Shown: piece after piece, positions 59,701 through 63,239 of the stretch | Numbering within the stretch: the first letter of the stretch is position 1 | How the letters are laid out: every line of letters begins with the position of its first letter | Origin: Echinometra lucunter | Taxonomy: Eukaryota; Echinodermata; Echinoidea; Camarodonta; Echinometridae | DNA: 64,000 bases | Direction: 5' to 3' | NCBI GenBank assembly: GCA_029962745.1 | Contig: CM057165.1 | Coordinates: 8,331,523-8,395,522 of the forward strand | Translations under genes and position numbers: made by a program | Notes under the pieces: model-generated | Database searches by the model: none | The model's input: only the letters and a program-made list of their open reading frames with translations | Told to the model about the DNA's origin: nothing

Positions 59701-60757
59701 TAAAGAAAATAATGTATATTGCAAATTACAAGTAACGTTATTGTGAACGCATGATACGTCATCATGAAAGTGTTGCGCTTGATGTGGATGGCGGCCTGAA
59801 GGTAAAATAGCGACAAAGAACTTAAATTTGTAGAAAAGAGGTCATGAGAGTGCAGAGGAAATGCATTTGCATTAACGGTTGGGTCGAAATGTATTCCTGA
59901 GTTGTATGAATAAACTGAATAATAAATACTATAGATTAAACATAAGTAAATTTTGAAAATTTCATTGTAACCCAAAATAATATCAGATTGATCTTCACAG
60001 TCACTTCAAAAGAGTAAACCGAGGTGCACATTTTAACTCTTGTGGGTTGATTATTACACAAGTCAGGGCCATGGAGTCTAATTGATTTATGCGTTATTAA
60101 ACATTTTGGGTTTGTTAGATGAAAATTGTCTAAAAATCCGGATAAGGCATGAGTGAATTTTACTGTTAAAATTAGAATAACAGATGAAATATATTAATGA
60201 CCATGATCACCATAATAATCATCTGCATTATCATCACCACCGTCATTATCACCATCATCATTACCATCTTCATCATCATCCCCATGATCTTCATCACGAA
60301 GCATCCTGTCCATTGTTCTCATGCTCTTTTTGACACCCATCCTCCACCGCCCTTTTCTTCCCGCAGTTTGTGGCCCACCCTCACTGTCAGCAGCGGCTGA
60401 TCGAGCGCTGGTACGCCGGCTTGCCTGGCTGGCGTGACATGAATGCCTTCAAGTCCGGCCTCCTCGTGTTCCTCATGGGGCTCGGCTTCCCTCTCCTCTC
60501 CATCGCCTACATCATCTACCCCCGTGGTCGTTTCCGAGATTTTCTCTCCATCCCCTACGTCAAATTCGTCTGCCACACGTCGTCCATGATCTACTTCCTC
60601 CTCCTGCTCCTCTATCAAACCATGGCTGAGAACAGGGTCAGAACGGTGACCGATACGATGGTTGATGGTAACGGCACGACCACGGCTACGAAAGCCAGCG
60701 ACTCGAGGTCGGACCCGCCGACGATTACGATGCTTCTTATCGTAGCTTGGGTAGCAG
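15161..60757 (+). CDS. TRPC1-like: TRPC1-like cation channel, N-terminal part, six spliced exons, 3' end outside window
   Basis: TRPC proteins are tetrameric non-selective, calcium-permeable plasma-membrane channels gated downstream of phospholipase C. The six exons join in phase (87+193+125+372+129+391 nt) to give 432 residues plus one base. Visible in order: an acidic N-terminus (1-45); ankyrin repeats (about 46-176, with NVNCLD at 72-77 and VLAAQHNHFDVIKILLEAGA at about 155-174); the TRP_2 linker helices (about 200-302, with LASQSYISLTSSDP at 204-217 and a DLLDQVRDSSEQAYILNH-like run across exons 4/5); FVAHPHCQQ at 303-311; a pre-S1 hydrophobic elbow (333-352); S1 (about 365-385); an S1-S2 loop; and the start of S2 (421 on). 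PGWR, LLSIAYII and KFVCHTSS favour TRPC1 over TRPC3/6/7 or TRPC4/5, judged from remembered family patterns rather than an alignment. The usual His/Cys zinc cluster is missing at about 176-195. The pore and C-terminus lie beyond base 64000. The family call is firm; the TRPC1 subfamily is likely. Confidence 0.9.
15661..15808. repeat. (CTT)n microsatellite, about 148 bp
   Basis: Nearly pure CTT repeats with one TTTTTCGT interruption near 15738. A (TC)n tract follows at about 15845-15868. The tract begins some 410 bases after the exon 1 donor. Confidence 0.95.
18798..18836. repeat. Poly-T then poly-G run
   Basis: A run of more than 20 T residues is followed by about 9 G residues. Similar T/G or C/A junction runs recur in the window (5770, 24481, 32031, 46812, 51349). 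Confidence 0.85.
19020..19073. repeat. (CT)n(CA)n dinucleotide repeat
   Basis: About 14 CT units are followed by about 12 CA units with one interruption. Confidence 0.95.
22212..22447. mobile_element. Palindromic MITE, about 236 bp
   Basis: Arms of about 85 bp pair across a short centre. The ends are ACTCTAAAAGCTAAAGTGTT and a complement ending TAGTTTTAGAGT. TTAAATCACCATTTAAAA and GGAGTGACTACA recur inverted on the other side. A G run abuts the left end (22199-22208). There is no open frame of note. Confidence 0.8.
23729..24016. repeat. Long CT-rich region with two pure (CT)n blocks
   Basis: Pure CT repeats at about 23729-23765 and 23960-24002 flank degenerate CT/CCT sequence, ending in poly-C. 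Open frames here are Ser/Leu artefacts. Confidence 0.9.
25011..25063. repeat. Poly-G run then poly-C run
   Basis: About 20 G residues and, 20 bases later, about 12 C residues followed by A residues. The two runs can pair as a hairpin. Confidence 0.85.
25420..25520. repeat. (GA)n tract
   Basis: Degenerate then pure GA repeats. Further GA blocks lie at about 25940-25975 and 26054-26100. Confidence 0.92.
25540..25750. repeat. Minisatellite, diverged units of roughly 60-90 bp
   Basis: The block CATGAATTTGTAGGTTG-GAGAG appears near 25557, 25645 and (as CATGAATATGTAGGTTGAGAG) near 25702. The units are joined by GA-rich spacers of differing length. No gene is involved. Confidence 0.75.
26690..26840 (-). 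repeat. Dispersed repeat, minus-strand copy (partner at 38715)
   Basis: Read on the minus strand it gives GGCGTAAATCCATTTCGAGG, a G-rich stretch, GATCGAAATATTGTGCCGA and an ACAC-rich tail. The plus-strand sequence at 38715-38880 has the same blocks in the same order. The family is not one I can name. Confidence 0.65.
27419..27558. repeat. (GATT)n followed by (ATTC)n tetranucleotide repeats
   Basis: About 12 GATT/GACT units pass directly into about 20 ATTC units with one ATAG interruption. Confidence 0.95.
27605..27780 (-). repeat. Possible 3' tail of a non-LTR element, minus strand
   Basis: On the minus strand the sequence contains GAGGACCCCACTGGAAGCTT and then GGGTTGTCCTGCTCAAGCTT, of the kind found in 3' UTRs of CR1/L2-like retrotransposons. 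No coding remnant is attached. The call rests on general resemblance only. Confidence 0.35.
28298..28480 (+). mobile_element. Degenerate tRNA-derived SINE
   Basis: An A-box-like GTTGAGTGGTC and a decayed B-box GCTTACAATCCC at roughly the right spacing are followed by CAGCAAGGCACGG and TCTCGACCCAGGTGTA. The last block is nearly identical to one in the SINE body at 54366. The 3' boundary is uncertain. Confidence 0.5.
30291..30456. mobile_element. Palindromic element, about 166 bp
   Basis: CTCTCTAAATTCCTTAGATTG at the left pairs with the right end, which finishes CTAAAGAATTTAGAGAG. GGGACCAATCCAAAATTA recurs inverted as TAATTTTGGATTGGTCCC. A 14-base GATTGAGAAAAA direct repeat lies in the centre. 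It is non-coding. Confidence 0.7.
30683..30830 (+). mobile_element. tRNA-derived SINE
   Basis: The head has TTGTCCAGTGGATAAATCTC (A-box region) and GGGGTTCGAATCCCTGTC (B-box). CTTGGCAAGCCTACGAAGG follows, which resembles the CCTTTGGCAAGxCxT body motif of the SINE at 35401. The 3' end is uncertain. Confidence 0.7.
31641..31664 (+). other. Potential G-quadruplex motif
   Basis: Four G runs of at least four bases are separated by loops of one to four bases (GGGGG-C-GGGGG-AGGA-GGGG-T-GGGG). It lies in intron 1 on the coding strand, so it would also be present in the pre-mRNA. Confidence 0.6.
31712..31900 (-). repeat. Possible 3' tail of a CR1/L2-like element, minus strand
   Basis: The minus strand ends TCAATAAACTTGGAAACC followed by TGAAACTTGAAACTT, a short tandem tail typical of CR1/L2-type retrotransposon 3' ends. 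No coding part is attached. Confidence 0.4.
32031..32142. repeat. Poly-C, poly-A and (CAAAAAA)n tract
   Basis: About 12 C residues pass into about 24 A residues and then A-rich repeats of the form AACAAAAA. The long minus-strand open frame through here (poly-Phe, Ser/Leu) is an artefact. Confidence 0.9.
33321..33467. mobile_element. Palindromic MITE, 147 bp
   Basis: About 43-bp arms: GCCCCGTCTTATAAAGAATT with GCGATTGATTCAAATCGATC on the left, and on the right a near-perfect complement (AATCAATCGCAATTCTTTGT then AAGAAGGGGC). The internal arms contain GAGATTGGTCTCAACT and its inverted match. No coding capacity. Confidence 0.8.
33659..33970 (+). mobile_element. MITE, about 312 bp (same family as 62303-62614)
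   Basis: The left end TCCATAAAGCTGTTTGTAA pairs with the right end TTACGAACAGTTTTATGAAA. Blocks CTTTACGAACGACT-like, TTTGCATATTTCACCTTTAG and ATTCAAGTCGTTCGTAAAGT are shared in order with the copy at 62303, and the lengths are equal. A long poly-C run follows the right end (33973-33988). Confidence 0.8.
34030..34108 (-). mobile_element. Possible tRNA-derived SINE head, minus strand
   Basis: On the minus strand, ATTGGTAAAAGCACTTGCC (A-box-like) is followed after about 20 bases by CATGGTTCGATACTTG (B-box-like). No body motif was recognised beyond it. Confidence 0.4.
34207..34440 (+). mobile_element. tRNA-derived SINE, about 230 bp
   Basis: The head GCGCTGTGGCTCAGTGGTAG is a clear A-box region and CCCGGATTCGAAACC a B-box. 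The body reads TAATGCCCTTTGGTAAGGTA, TTTATCCTCATTACC and ends near CCTTTTAACCATTATTAC. Parts of the body match the SINE at 12030. Confidence 0.8.
34982..35180. repeat. CT-rich simple repeat
   Basis: Several (CT)n blocks with short interruptions, just downstream of GC-poor unique DNA. Open frames are artefacts. Confidence 0.9.
35401..35705 (+). mobile_element. tRNA-derived SINE, about 300 bp with ATT/ATC tail
   Basis: GGCGTGGTCTAGTGGATATG (A-box region) and GGGGTTTGAATCCCAG (B-box) are followed by CCAAGGTCCTTTGGCAAGAC. A long body ends in AAATCATTATTATTATCATT-type repeats. This is the most complete SINE in the window. Confidence 0.8.
35645..35840. repeat. ATT/ATC and CT simple repeats
   Basis: The SINE tail passes into ATC, CT and CAA repeats up to about 35840. 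Confidence 0.85.
37555..37690. repeat. (CTT)n/(CCT)n/(ATC)n tract
   Basis: CTT repeats with a CCT core (about 37627-37642), ending in ATC units. CCT/poly-C blocks follow at 37741-37800. Confidence 0.92.
38040..38125. repeat. (CT)n tract
   Basis: CT repeats interrupted by an ACAC patch. Confidence 0.9.
38465..38625. repeat. (CT)n and CCCT tract
   Basis: A long CT/CCCT region. The three overlapping Ser/Leu/Pro open frames across it are artefacts. Confidence 0.9.
38715..38880 (+). repeat. Dispersed repeat, plus-strand copy (partner at 26690)
   Basis: GGCGTAAATCCGTTTCAAGG, a G-rich stretch, GATCGAAATCTTTTGCCGA and a CACACGCGAGTACACGCACA tail occur in the same order as in the inverted copy at 26690-26840. 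Confidence 0.65.
38954..39143. mobile_element. Inverted-repeat element with TTAGGG-like interior, 190 bp
   Basis: A 24-bp inverted repeat (38954-38977 and 39120-39143; TTTGCTCC-GCGACAATT core, two mismatches) encloses GGGTTAGGGTTAGGATTATG (39001 on), more degenerate TTAGGR units, and TTTAGGGTTAGG near 39077. The bounded structure suggests a mobile cassette rather than a relic of chromosome fusion. Confidence 0.7.
39652..39800 (+). repeat. Dispersed repeat, related to 46325-46470
   Basis: The blocks GGCCAAGTCCACA, AAAAATCCAAACAAAAC, GTGAAAAATTGATGAAAATG and AAGAAAGCTATGAATTT recur in the same order at 46325-46470. I recognise this as resembling a widespread marine-invertebrate repeat, without a name I can verify. 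Confidence 0.6.
40337..40450 (-). pseudogene. Reverse-transcriptase fragment of a non-LTR retrotransposon
   Basis: On the minus strand a frame ends VHNKFGVPQGSISGPIVF. GVPQGSxxGP is the conserved fourth reverse-transcriptase motif of LINE-type polymerases. A stop follows almost at once (Met-Ser-stop), and no catalytic YxDD box is found downstream, so this is a dead fragment. The N-terminal part of the open frame (up to 40621) shows no clear RT similarity. Confidence 0.65.
42340..42500. repeat. CT-rich simple repeat
   Basis: CT blocks with a pure (CT)n run at about 42463-42500. Confidence 0.9.
45138..45437 (+). CDS. Unassigned 99-codon open frame in intron 1
   Basis: The frame is open from the stop at 45135-45137 to the TAA at 45435-45437. 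It includes an internal Met (SAMETTSDSERRG) and a hydrophilic, non-repetitive sequence with VNPMDIPNNSSPLLLQ and PMDIMMGFIPG. Composition is protein-like and not a microsatellite read-through. A possible splice acceptor (TATTGACCAG) lies at 45161-45170. It could be an alternative exon, a transposon-derived relic or chance. I recognise no domain. The inverted-repeat element at 45441 begins directly after the stop. Confidence 0.25.
   Translation, partial: SERDRDTDIDQDTLFSVRNLLRKISAMETTSDSERRGCVLNTTETIVNPMDIPNNSSPLLLQNESLTPMDIMMGFIPGTNSQTPGQDDRGLTQPEPPVS
45441..45967. mobile_element. Element with about 85-bp terminal inverted repeats, 527 bp
   Basis: The left arm (AAAGAAAACCCAAACCCCC to TTGAACGAAATCGG near 45525) pairs with the right arm (CCGATTTCGTTCAAATTTTC near 45880 to GGTTTTGGTTTCCTTT). 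Both contain TTTAAATCAAAGTTAAGA or its complement. The interior (about 350 bp) has no transposase frame. Confidence 0.75.
46325..46680 (+). repeat. Dispersed repeat, related to 39652
   Basis: AAAGGCAAGTCCACAACGAG, AAAAGTCCAAACAAAATGG and AGGAAGTTATGAATTTTTCA match the block order at 39652. This copy is longer, and an open frame across it (46401-46661) is not a gene. Confidence 0.6.
47581..47728 (-). mobile_element. Fold-back MITE, 148 bp (family of 12646)
   Basis: Ends GGGCCCCGTTTCATAAAA and TTTTGTGAAATGGGGCCC. The core reads as the reverse complement of the one at 12646 (GCATCTGATTACCTGAGAG), so it is inserted in the opposite orientation. Confidence 0.8.
48656..48848 (+). CDS. TRPC1-like: TRPC1-like exon 2, first ankyrin repeats
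   Basis: The exon follows a pyrimidine-rich acceptor ending TTCTTAACAG and ends before the donor GTAACC, leaving one base (phase 1). It encodes KGSPTFKMSRMPENSVESLF and then the first ankyrin repeat and the start of the second. The block NVNCLDADGNSALVIAIKNG is the TRPC hallmark N-(I/V)-N-C-x-D-x-x-G-x-x-A-(L/V). LFLQATERGDRKAI matches the family pattern in which a helix ending in an acidic-Gly-Asp step opens repeat 1. Read-through past the donor meets a stop within four codons, which supports splicing here. Met37 (ATG at 48677) is an alternative initiator if exon 1 is non-coding. Confidence 0.9.
49081..49930 (+). repeat. (TAG)n/(GTA)n microsatellite array 1, about 850 bp
   Basis: TAG units run on the coding strand with AGC, GGT and AAT variants, and a (TCG)n block closes the array (49890-49924). 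All large open frames (poly-Val, poly-Leu, poly-Thr) are artefacts of the repeat. Confidence 0.97.
50490..50566 (+). promoter_or_regulatory. Candidate enhancer-like cluster of octamer and TAAT motifs
   Basis: Within 77 bases there is an exact octamer ATGCAAAT (50492-50499), ATTGTAATTGCATGA (50511-50525) and TAATTAATCATTA (50552-50564). These fit POU and homeodomain binding preferences. AT-rich DNA yields such motifs by chance, so this is only a candidate. Confidence 0.25.
51200..51335. repeat. CCT-rich tract
   Basis: CCT, CCCCT and CTCCTC units. The minus strand has several G runs that could form a quadruplex. Confidence 0.85.
51793..52434 (+). repeat. (TAG)n array 2, about 640 bp
   Basis: TAG units with AGC and GTT variants and a more degenerate middle (51940-52140). 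It ends exactly at the TA that borders the transposon at 52437. Confidence 0.95.
52437..53492. mobile_element. Non-autonomous DNA transposon, 1056 bp, 202-bp TIRs, TA duplication
   Basis: The left end CAGCGTGTCCCAAATAAAAT pairs with the right end ATTTTTATTTGGACACGCTG. Similarity continues for about 202 bp at both ends (52437-52638 and 53291-53492), including CCCATTCCAAGTTTG and its complement. TA flanks both ends (52435-52436, 53493-53494), the signature of Tc1/mariner-type insertion. The interior has no transposase frame; it includes a possible retroelement tail at 52831. Confidence 0.85.
52831..53000 (-). repeat. Possible non-LTR 3' tail inside the transposon, minus strand
   Basis: On the minus strand the sequence reads CCCCGAGAGGGGGTCGATAG, then TTAATAAATCTTATCTTATC, a short tandem tail resembling that of LINE/SINE 3' ends. 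If real, it inserted into the DNA transposon, or was captured by it. Confidence 0.4.
53493..53829 (+). repeat. (TAG)n array 3, about 340 bp
   Basis: TAG units with GGT and AAT variants start directly at the right TA of the transposon. Same unit and strand as array 2. Confidence 0.96.
53916..54115. repeat. 100-bp tandem duplication, two copies
   Basis: TTTGCTTTCAAGTAATTTGT starts at 53921 and at 54021. The copies share most of the remaining sequence (GTCGCTTGAAGTAC, ATAGTCTTTTAA, GGATCATGCATC) with scattered substitutions. Confidence 0.9.
54241..54400 (+). mobile_element. tRNA-derived SINE
   Basis: GCATTGTGGCACAGTGGTGA (A-box region) and CTGGGTTCGATCGTC (B-box) are followed by GGACAAGGTGTTTTGCTCAC and TCTCGACCCAGGTGTATT. 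The last block is shared with 28380. The 3' end is uncertain. Confidence 0.72.
54914..55038 (+). CDS. TRPC1-like: TRPC1-like exon 3, ankyrin repeats
   Basis: This 125-nt exon lies between an acceptor TATTTTCAG and a donor GTGAGT. With the single base carried from exon 2 it reads DIVKLLLDHNIQLGDSLLRA and continues to ICDHIKKKNIP, 42 residues ending in phase 0. The pattern xxLLLDxxxxxGDxLLxAxD is the TRPC second-to-third ankyrin junction; the equivalent mammalian TRPC1 segment also has LLLDYG followed by ADALLVAID. There is no ATG-initiated frame here, so the exon is easily overlooked. Confidence 0.88.
55236..56165. repeat. GAT/GGT/GAC trinucleotide repeats in two blocks
   Basis: Blocks at about 55236-55530 and 55735-56165 are interrupted GAT, GGT and GAC repeats on the coding strand. 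The His/Ile/Asp-rich open frames in all directions are artefacts. Confidence 0.92.
56371..56405 (+). promoter_or_regulatory. C-homopolymer polypyrimidine tract and 3' splice site of exon 4
   Basis: Twenty-six of 27 bases at 56371-56397 are C (one G at 56377). TGTTGTAG follows and the exon begins at 56406. This is the only candidate acceptor that keeps exons 3 and 4 in phase. Confidence 0.75.
56406..56777 (+). CDS. TRPC1-like: TRPC1-like exon 4, last ankyrin repeat and linker helices
   Basis: The 372-nt exon (124 codons, phase 0 at both ends) starts EALNCKALNGDFHPDVSPLV after acceptor TGTTGTAG and ends LLDQ before donor GTACTT. DVSPLVLAAQHNHFDVIKIL is the last ankyrin repeat. LASQSYISLTSSDP, then FELCAKLRKLMRTKYEF and LADQCEQFAADLLDQ, are the conserved TRP_2 linker helices. 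The segment between GARIKDP and the linker (about 176-200) reads REYVDQDEVHTLENSVGMLN, where most TRPCs carry a His-x(3)-Cys-x-Cys-x(2)-Cys zinc site; no Cys is present there and the loop looks several residues shorter. The exon is GC-richer than its surroundings, as are the other coding parts. The acceptor tract is almost pure C. Confidence 0.92.
56875..57251. mobile_element. Large GACGAG-rich palindrome, about 377 bp
   Basis: CGGAAGTTTGAAAGTGCCAC at the left pairs with GTGGCACTTTTAAGCTTCCG at the right. ATAATTTAGCC and GGCTAAATTAT, and many GACGAG/CTCGTC units, recur inverted towards the centre near 57060. Repeats such as AGACGAGATGACGAGTT are also direct within an arm. It is non-coding. 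Confidence 0.8.
57251..57345. repeat. Second adjacent palindrome, about 95 bp
   Basis: GCACGAAAAGACGCGTCCGG pairs with CCGAACGCGTCTTCTCGTGC across an AT-rich loop. It abuts the end of the larger palindrome. Confidence 0.75.
59025..59153 (+). CDS. TRPC1-like: TRPC1-like exon 5, linker helix region
   Basis: A 43-codon exon in phase 0 between acceptor GACGCAG and donor GTACGT. It begins VRDSSEQAYILNHDSYG and ends AAIHFEQRK. The start matches the TRPC pattern x-R-x-S-x-E-x-x-x-I-L-N and the end matches the LAIKYxxK motif just before FVAHPxCQQ. The middle (SNPNSDFATEQPN) is low in similarity, as is usual for this loop. Its position between exons 4 and 6 reproduces the order seen in TRPC1. Confidence 0.88.
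59395..59595. repeat. ATC/ATT then CCT simple repeats
   Basis: (ATC)n with ATT variants up to about 59530, then CTCCTT/CCT units, then ATC again. Confidence 0.92.
60200..60300. repeat. ATC/ACC simple repeat
   Basis: Interrupted ATC and ACC units ending about 65 bases before the exon 6 acceptor. Confidence 0.85.
60367..60757 (+). CDS. TRPC1-like: TRPC1-like exon 6, pre-S1 elbow, S1 and S1-S2 loop
   Basis: This 391-nt exon runs from acceptor CTTCCCGCAG to donor GTCAGT and ends in phase 1. It opens FVAHPHCQQRLIERWYAGLP, the highly conserved TRPC motif before the membrane domain, then GWR. A hydrophobic elbow (about 333-352) ending SIAYII and S1 (about 365-385, with KFVCHTSS) follow. The S1-S2 loop (about 386-420) is polar, rich in Thr, Asp and Arg, and holds one N-glycosylation sequon (NGT at 404-406). 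The last residues, MLLIVAWVAG, open S2 and match the TRPC1 MxLPWVLG-like pattern. The next exon should supply the remainder of S2 and S3, and I do not find it before base 64000. Confidence 0.93.
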
Positions 60758-61092
60758 GTCAGTAAATGTTATCCATAATCATCAATCATCAACTAATTTG
60801 CAAAGAATGAAACATACATCATCGCAGTCACTAGTCATTACGAAATATGATCCATTTCCCCCTTTCCCCTTACAGGTTGTGAATGAATTATTTAAATTGT
60901 ACAAATCAATTGAAAGGAAATCGCCAATCTTAAAGGAAAATTCAACTTTTTGGATTAGCATTAAACAGGTAGAGAAATACAACAACAAAAAAATATCGAA
61001 TTCAAACAAATTCACAAAAACCCCCAATGACTTCACAAGCAATCACCAAAACAATCTCACAATGGAACAAAAAAGCCATTATCTACCTTCTT

Positions 61093-61237
61093 GCCCCGTT
61101 TCATAAAACTTGTTATCAGTATCAACTGCCATATTTCTGTGACAAATTTGCTCTCTGTCAATCAGATGCAAGGATTTCAGTAGCATGTAACAGGTGTTGC
61201 GATTTGTTATTGATAACAAATTTTATGAAACGATTTC
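61093..61237 (+). mobile_element. Fold-back MITE, about 145 bp (family of 12646)
   Basis: GCCCCGTTTCATAAAACTTG and the right end CAAATTTTATGAAACG pair imperfectly. The core CAATCAGATGCAAGGATTTC and CAGTAGCATGTAAC is the one in the copy at 12646, same orientation. The right terminus has lost the GGGGC end. Confidence 0.78.
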
Positions 61238-62302
61238 ACCCTGTTGTAATGGTTGCACGAATATTATGAAGTATCGTCCTGTCGTTCCCCCATCTATTCC
61301 GTAATCATTGGCCATAAACGAGTAAATTTCCTTCTCTGTGAGATGGACGTCGTTGATATTTGTCTTTGTATGTTGCTAATTGCTGTGATGATGGTCAGAG
61401 CCAAAATGATGTATGTACGTGTTTGTGTGAGAACTTATGTTTACTTTTAAATGTTTTGGTATGTCATAGATTGTGTTTTTACATAATTATTAATTAATTA
61501 ATATGGATGGTGATTATGATACTGCAACTACCAGTATTACTGCTAATGACATTATTATTATCATGATCATAATCATCATGATCATTATTATTATCACAAA
61601 AATTGTCTGATCATATTTGTCGAATCTATAAAATCATATTAAACGTCGCATTTCTTCTGCACTTGAAGCACACAGACAGAATGCCAGCATTATCTGTGTA
61701 TAAGTCTGCACTGATCTTATTTTAGTCACTGACGTATAGTTGATAGATGAAATCATGTTTTATCAAGTGGGAATAAGTTCAAAATCAATCAATACAAGAC
61801 AAATCTTAGAAAGTGAAGACGTCTGCGTACTTTGCGAATACCATATTAATTCTGAACAGACATCATCATTGACTCAGTCAATGTGGAACCTCTCTAACAA
61901 GGTTCGGGACATTCCTTCAAGCATCTCAGAGAACGGAGTAAATTGATGTCGAATCGATATAAGGTTTGTGTGTGTGGTAGCTAGCAGACGACAAGGGAAC
62001 GCGACTCGGCGCAGGTGCTCAAATCGGCTGCCGTCAAAACTGACACGGGTCAACGTGTTATGCGTGCTCTCGACGGGCCAATGAGATCAAGGTCCCGTTC
62101 ATGTGCGAAAGTTAAGATGATGCAATGGAACTTGAACTTCCTGAATTATAAGATCCTCTTCTTCATAAGTCTCTGCACATAATGGAGGCTAAGGCGACGC
62201 TTTAACTGTAAATTGCAATAATGATATTTGAACATTCTTAATTATAAGGTCACTTTTAAGATTGTATACATGTCAGTGAGGATCATGCATCAACTGGGTG
62301 GT

Positions 62303-62614
62303 GTTTCATAAAGCTTTTCGTGAGGTTACGCTTGACTTTACGAACGACTCGAATATGAATTGCCAAATGGGATGCCAAAAGTTTTTTTCTGGCCTTTTTA
62401 ACCAAGTGTGACTGCATTTGACATAGTCTCTATTAAATCATGGCAAAAGAAAACTTCGCGATAAAACATGTTTGCAAAGAAAAGTAATGTTAATCTTCGT
62501 TTGCATATTTCACCTTTAGCTTTTGTCATTTATACTGATTCAGAATTTCATTTAGCTTGTCACATTCAAGTCGTTCGTAAAGTCAATCGTAACTTTAGGA
62601 ACAGCTTTATGAAC
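62303..62614 (+). mobile_element. MITE, 312 bp (same family as 33659-33970)
   Basis: GTTTCATAAAGCTTTTCGTGA pairs with the right end GGAACAGCTTTATGAAC. TTTGCATATTTCACCTTTAG and ATTCAAGTCGTTCGTAAAGTC are identical or nearly so to the other copy. The right end runs directly into a C homopolymer (62615-62627). Confidence 0.8.
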
Positions 62615-63225
62615 CCCCCCCCCCCCCGAATGACATACATTTTGAACAGTTTTCATCACTAGATCCTCTCCACATGTGAAAGTTAACGTGATGCTTCTAC
62701 ATTGAAGATTCCTAAATCATTCATATAGTACACAGTATAATTAGAATCTTATTAATAATAATGCCGTAAAAGTCGAAGAGGGTTAGCATATTCCCAGGTG
62801 CTAGGCAGTGGTACCACACTGAACACTGCTGGAAAATTCAAATGAAGTATGTGCCCCCCCCCCCCCCTCATTAATAAGAAGTGTGAGCTGTAGTAGTCAT
62901 CTTTTCGAAGGGTGAAGAGGCAGGTGTGTTGAAATTGAATAGAAATGACCAACAAAAAACCGTTTTCTTCTAAGAAAATAATTCTTTAAAATCACTATTT
63001 GAGGTATGAATTGTTAAAGGCATTGTTAACATTGTTATAGTTTTTTTTTTTTTTTTAACTCATTTTGCTACTTGAAAATGGGATAAACATAAGGGTTATA
63101 GTGTAAAAAATACCAGTCTGAAAGTTTCGAAGTATAATATCCACAGGAAGTCTTTTTAATTATTGGACATATGAACGAATGTTTGAAAAATATATCGGGT
63201 GGGTTGCACAGATTAGACGTAAGGA

Positions 63226-63239
63226 GTGCGCATGCGCAC
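63226..63239. promoter_or_regulatory. Perfect NRF1/P3A2-type palindrome
   Basis: GTGCGCATGCGCAC is a perfect 14-base palindrome and an exact match to the NRF1 consensus; the sea-urchin relative of NRF1 is P3A2. It sits in a small CpG-containing patch in intron 6. No adjacent first exon is evident. Confidence 0.35.

Larger units (their letters stand above)
59154..60366 (+). other. TRPC1-like intron 5 (1.2 kb)
   Basis: Bounded by GTACGT and CCCGCAG. It carries ATC/ATT and CCT repeats at 59395-59595 and 60205-60300, with about 600 bases of plain AT-rich DNA between. Confidence 0.88.
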
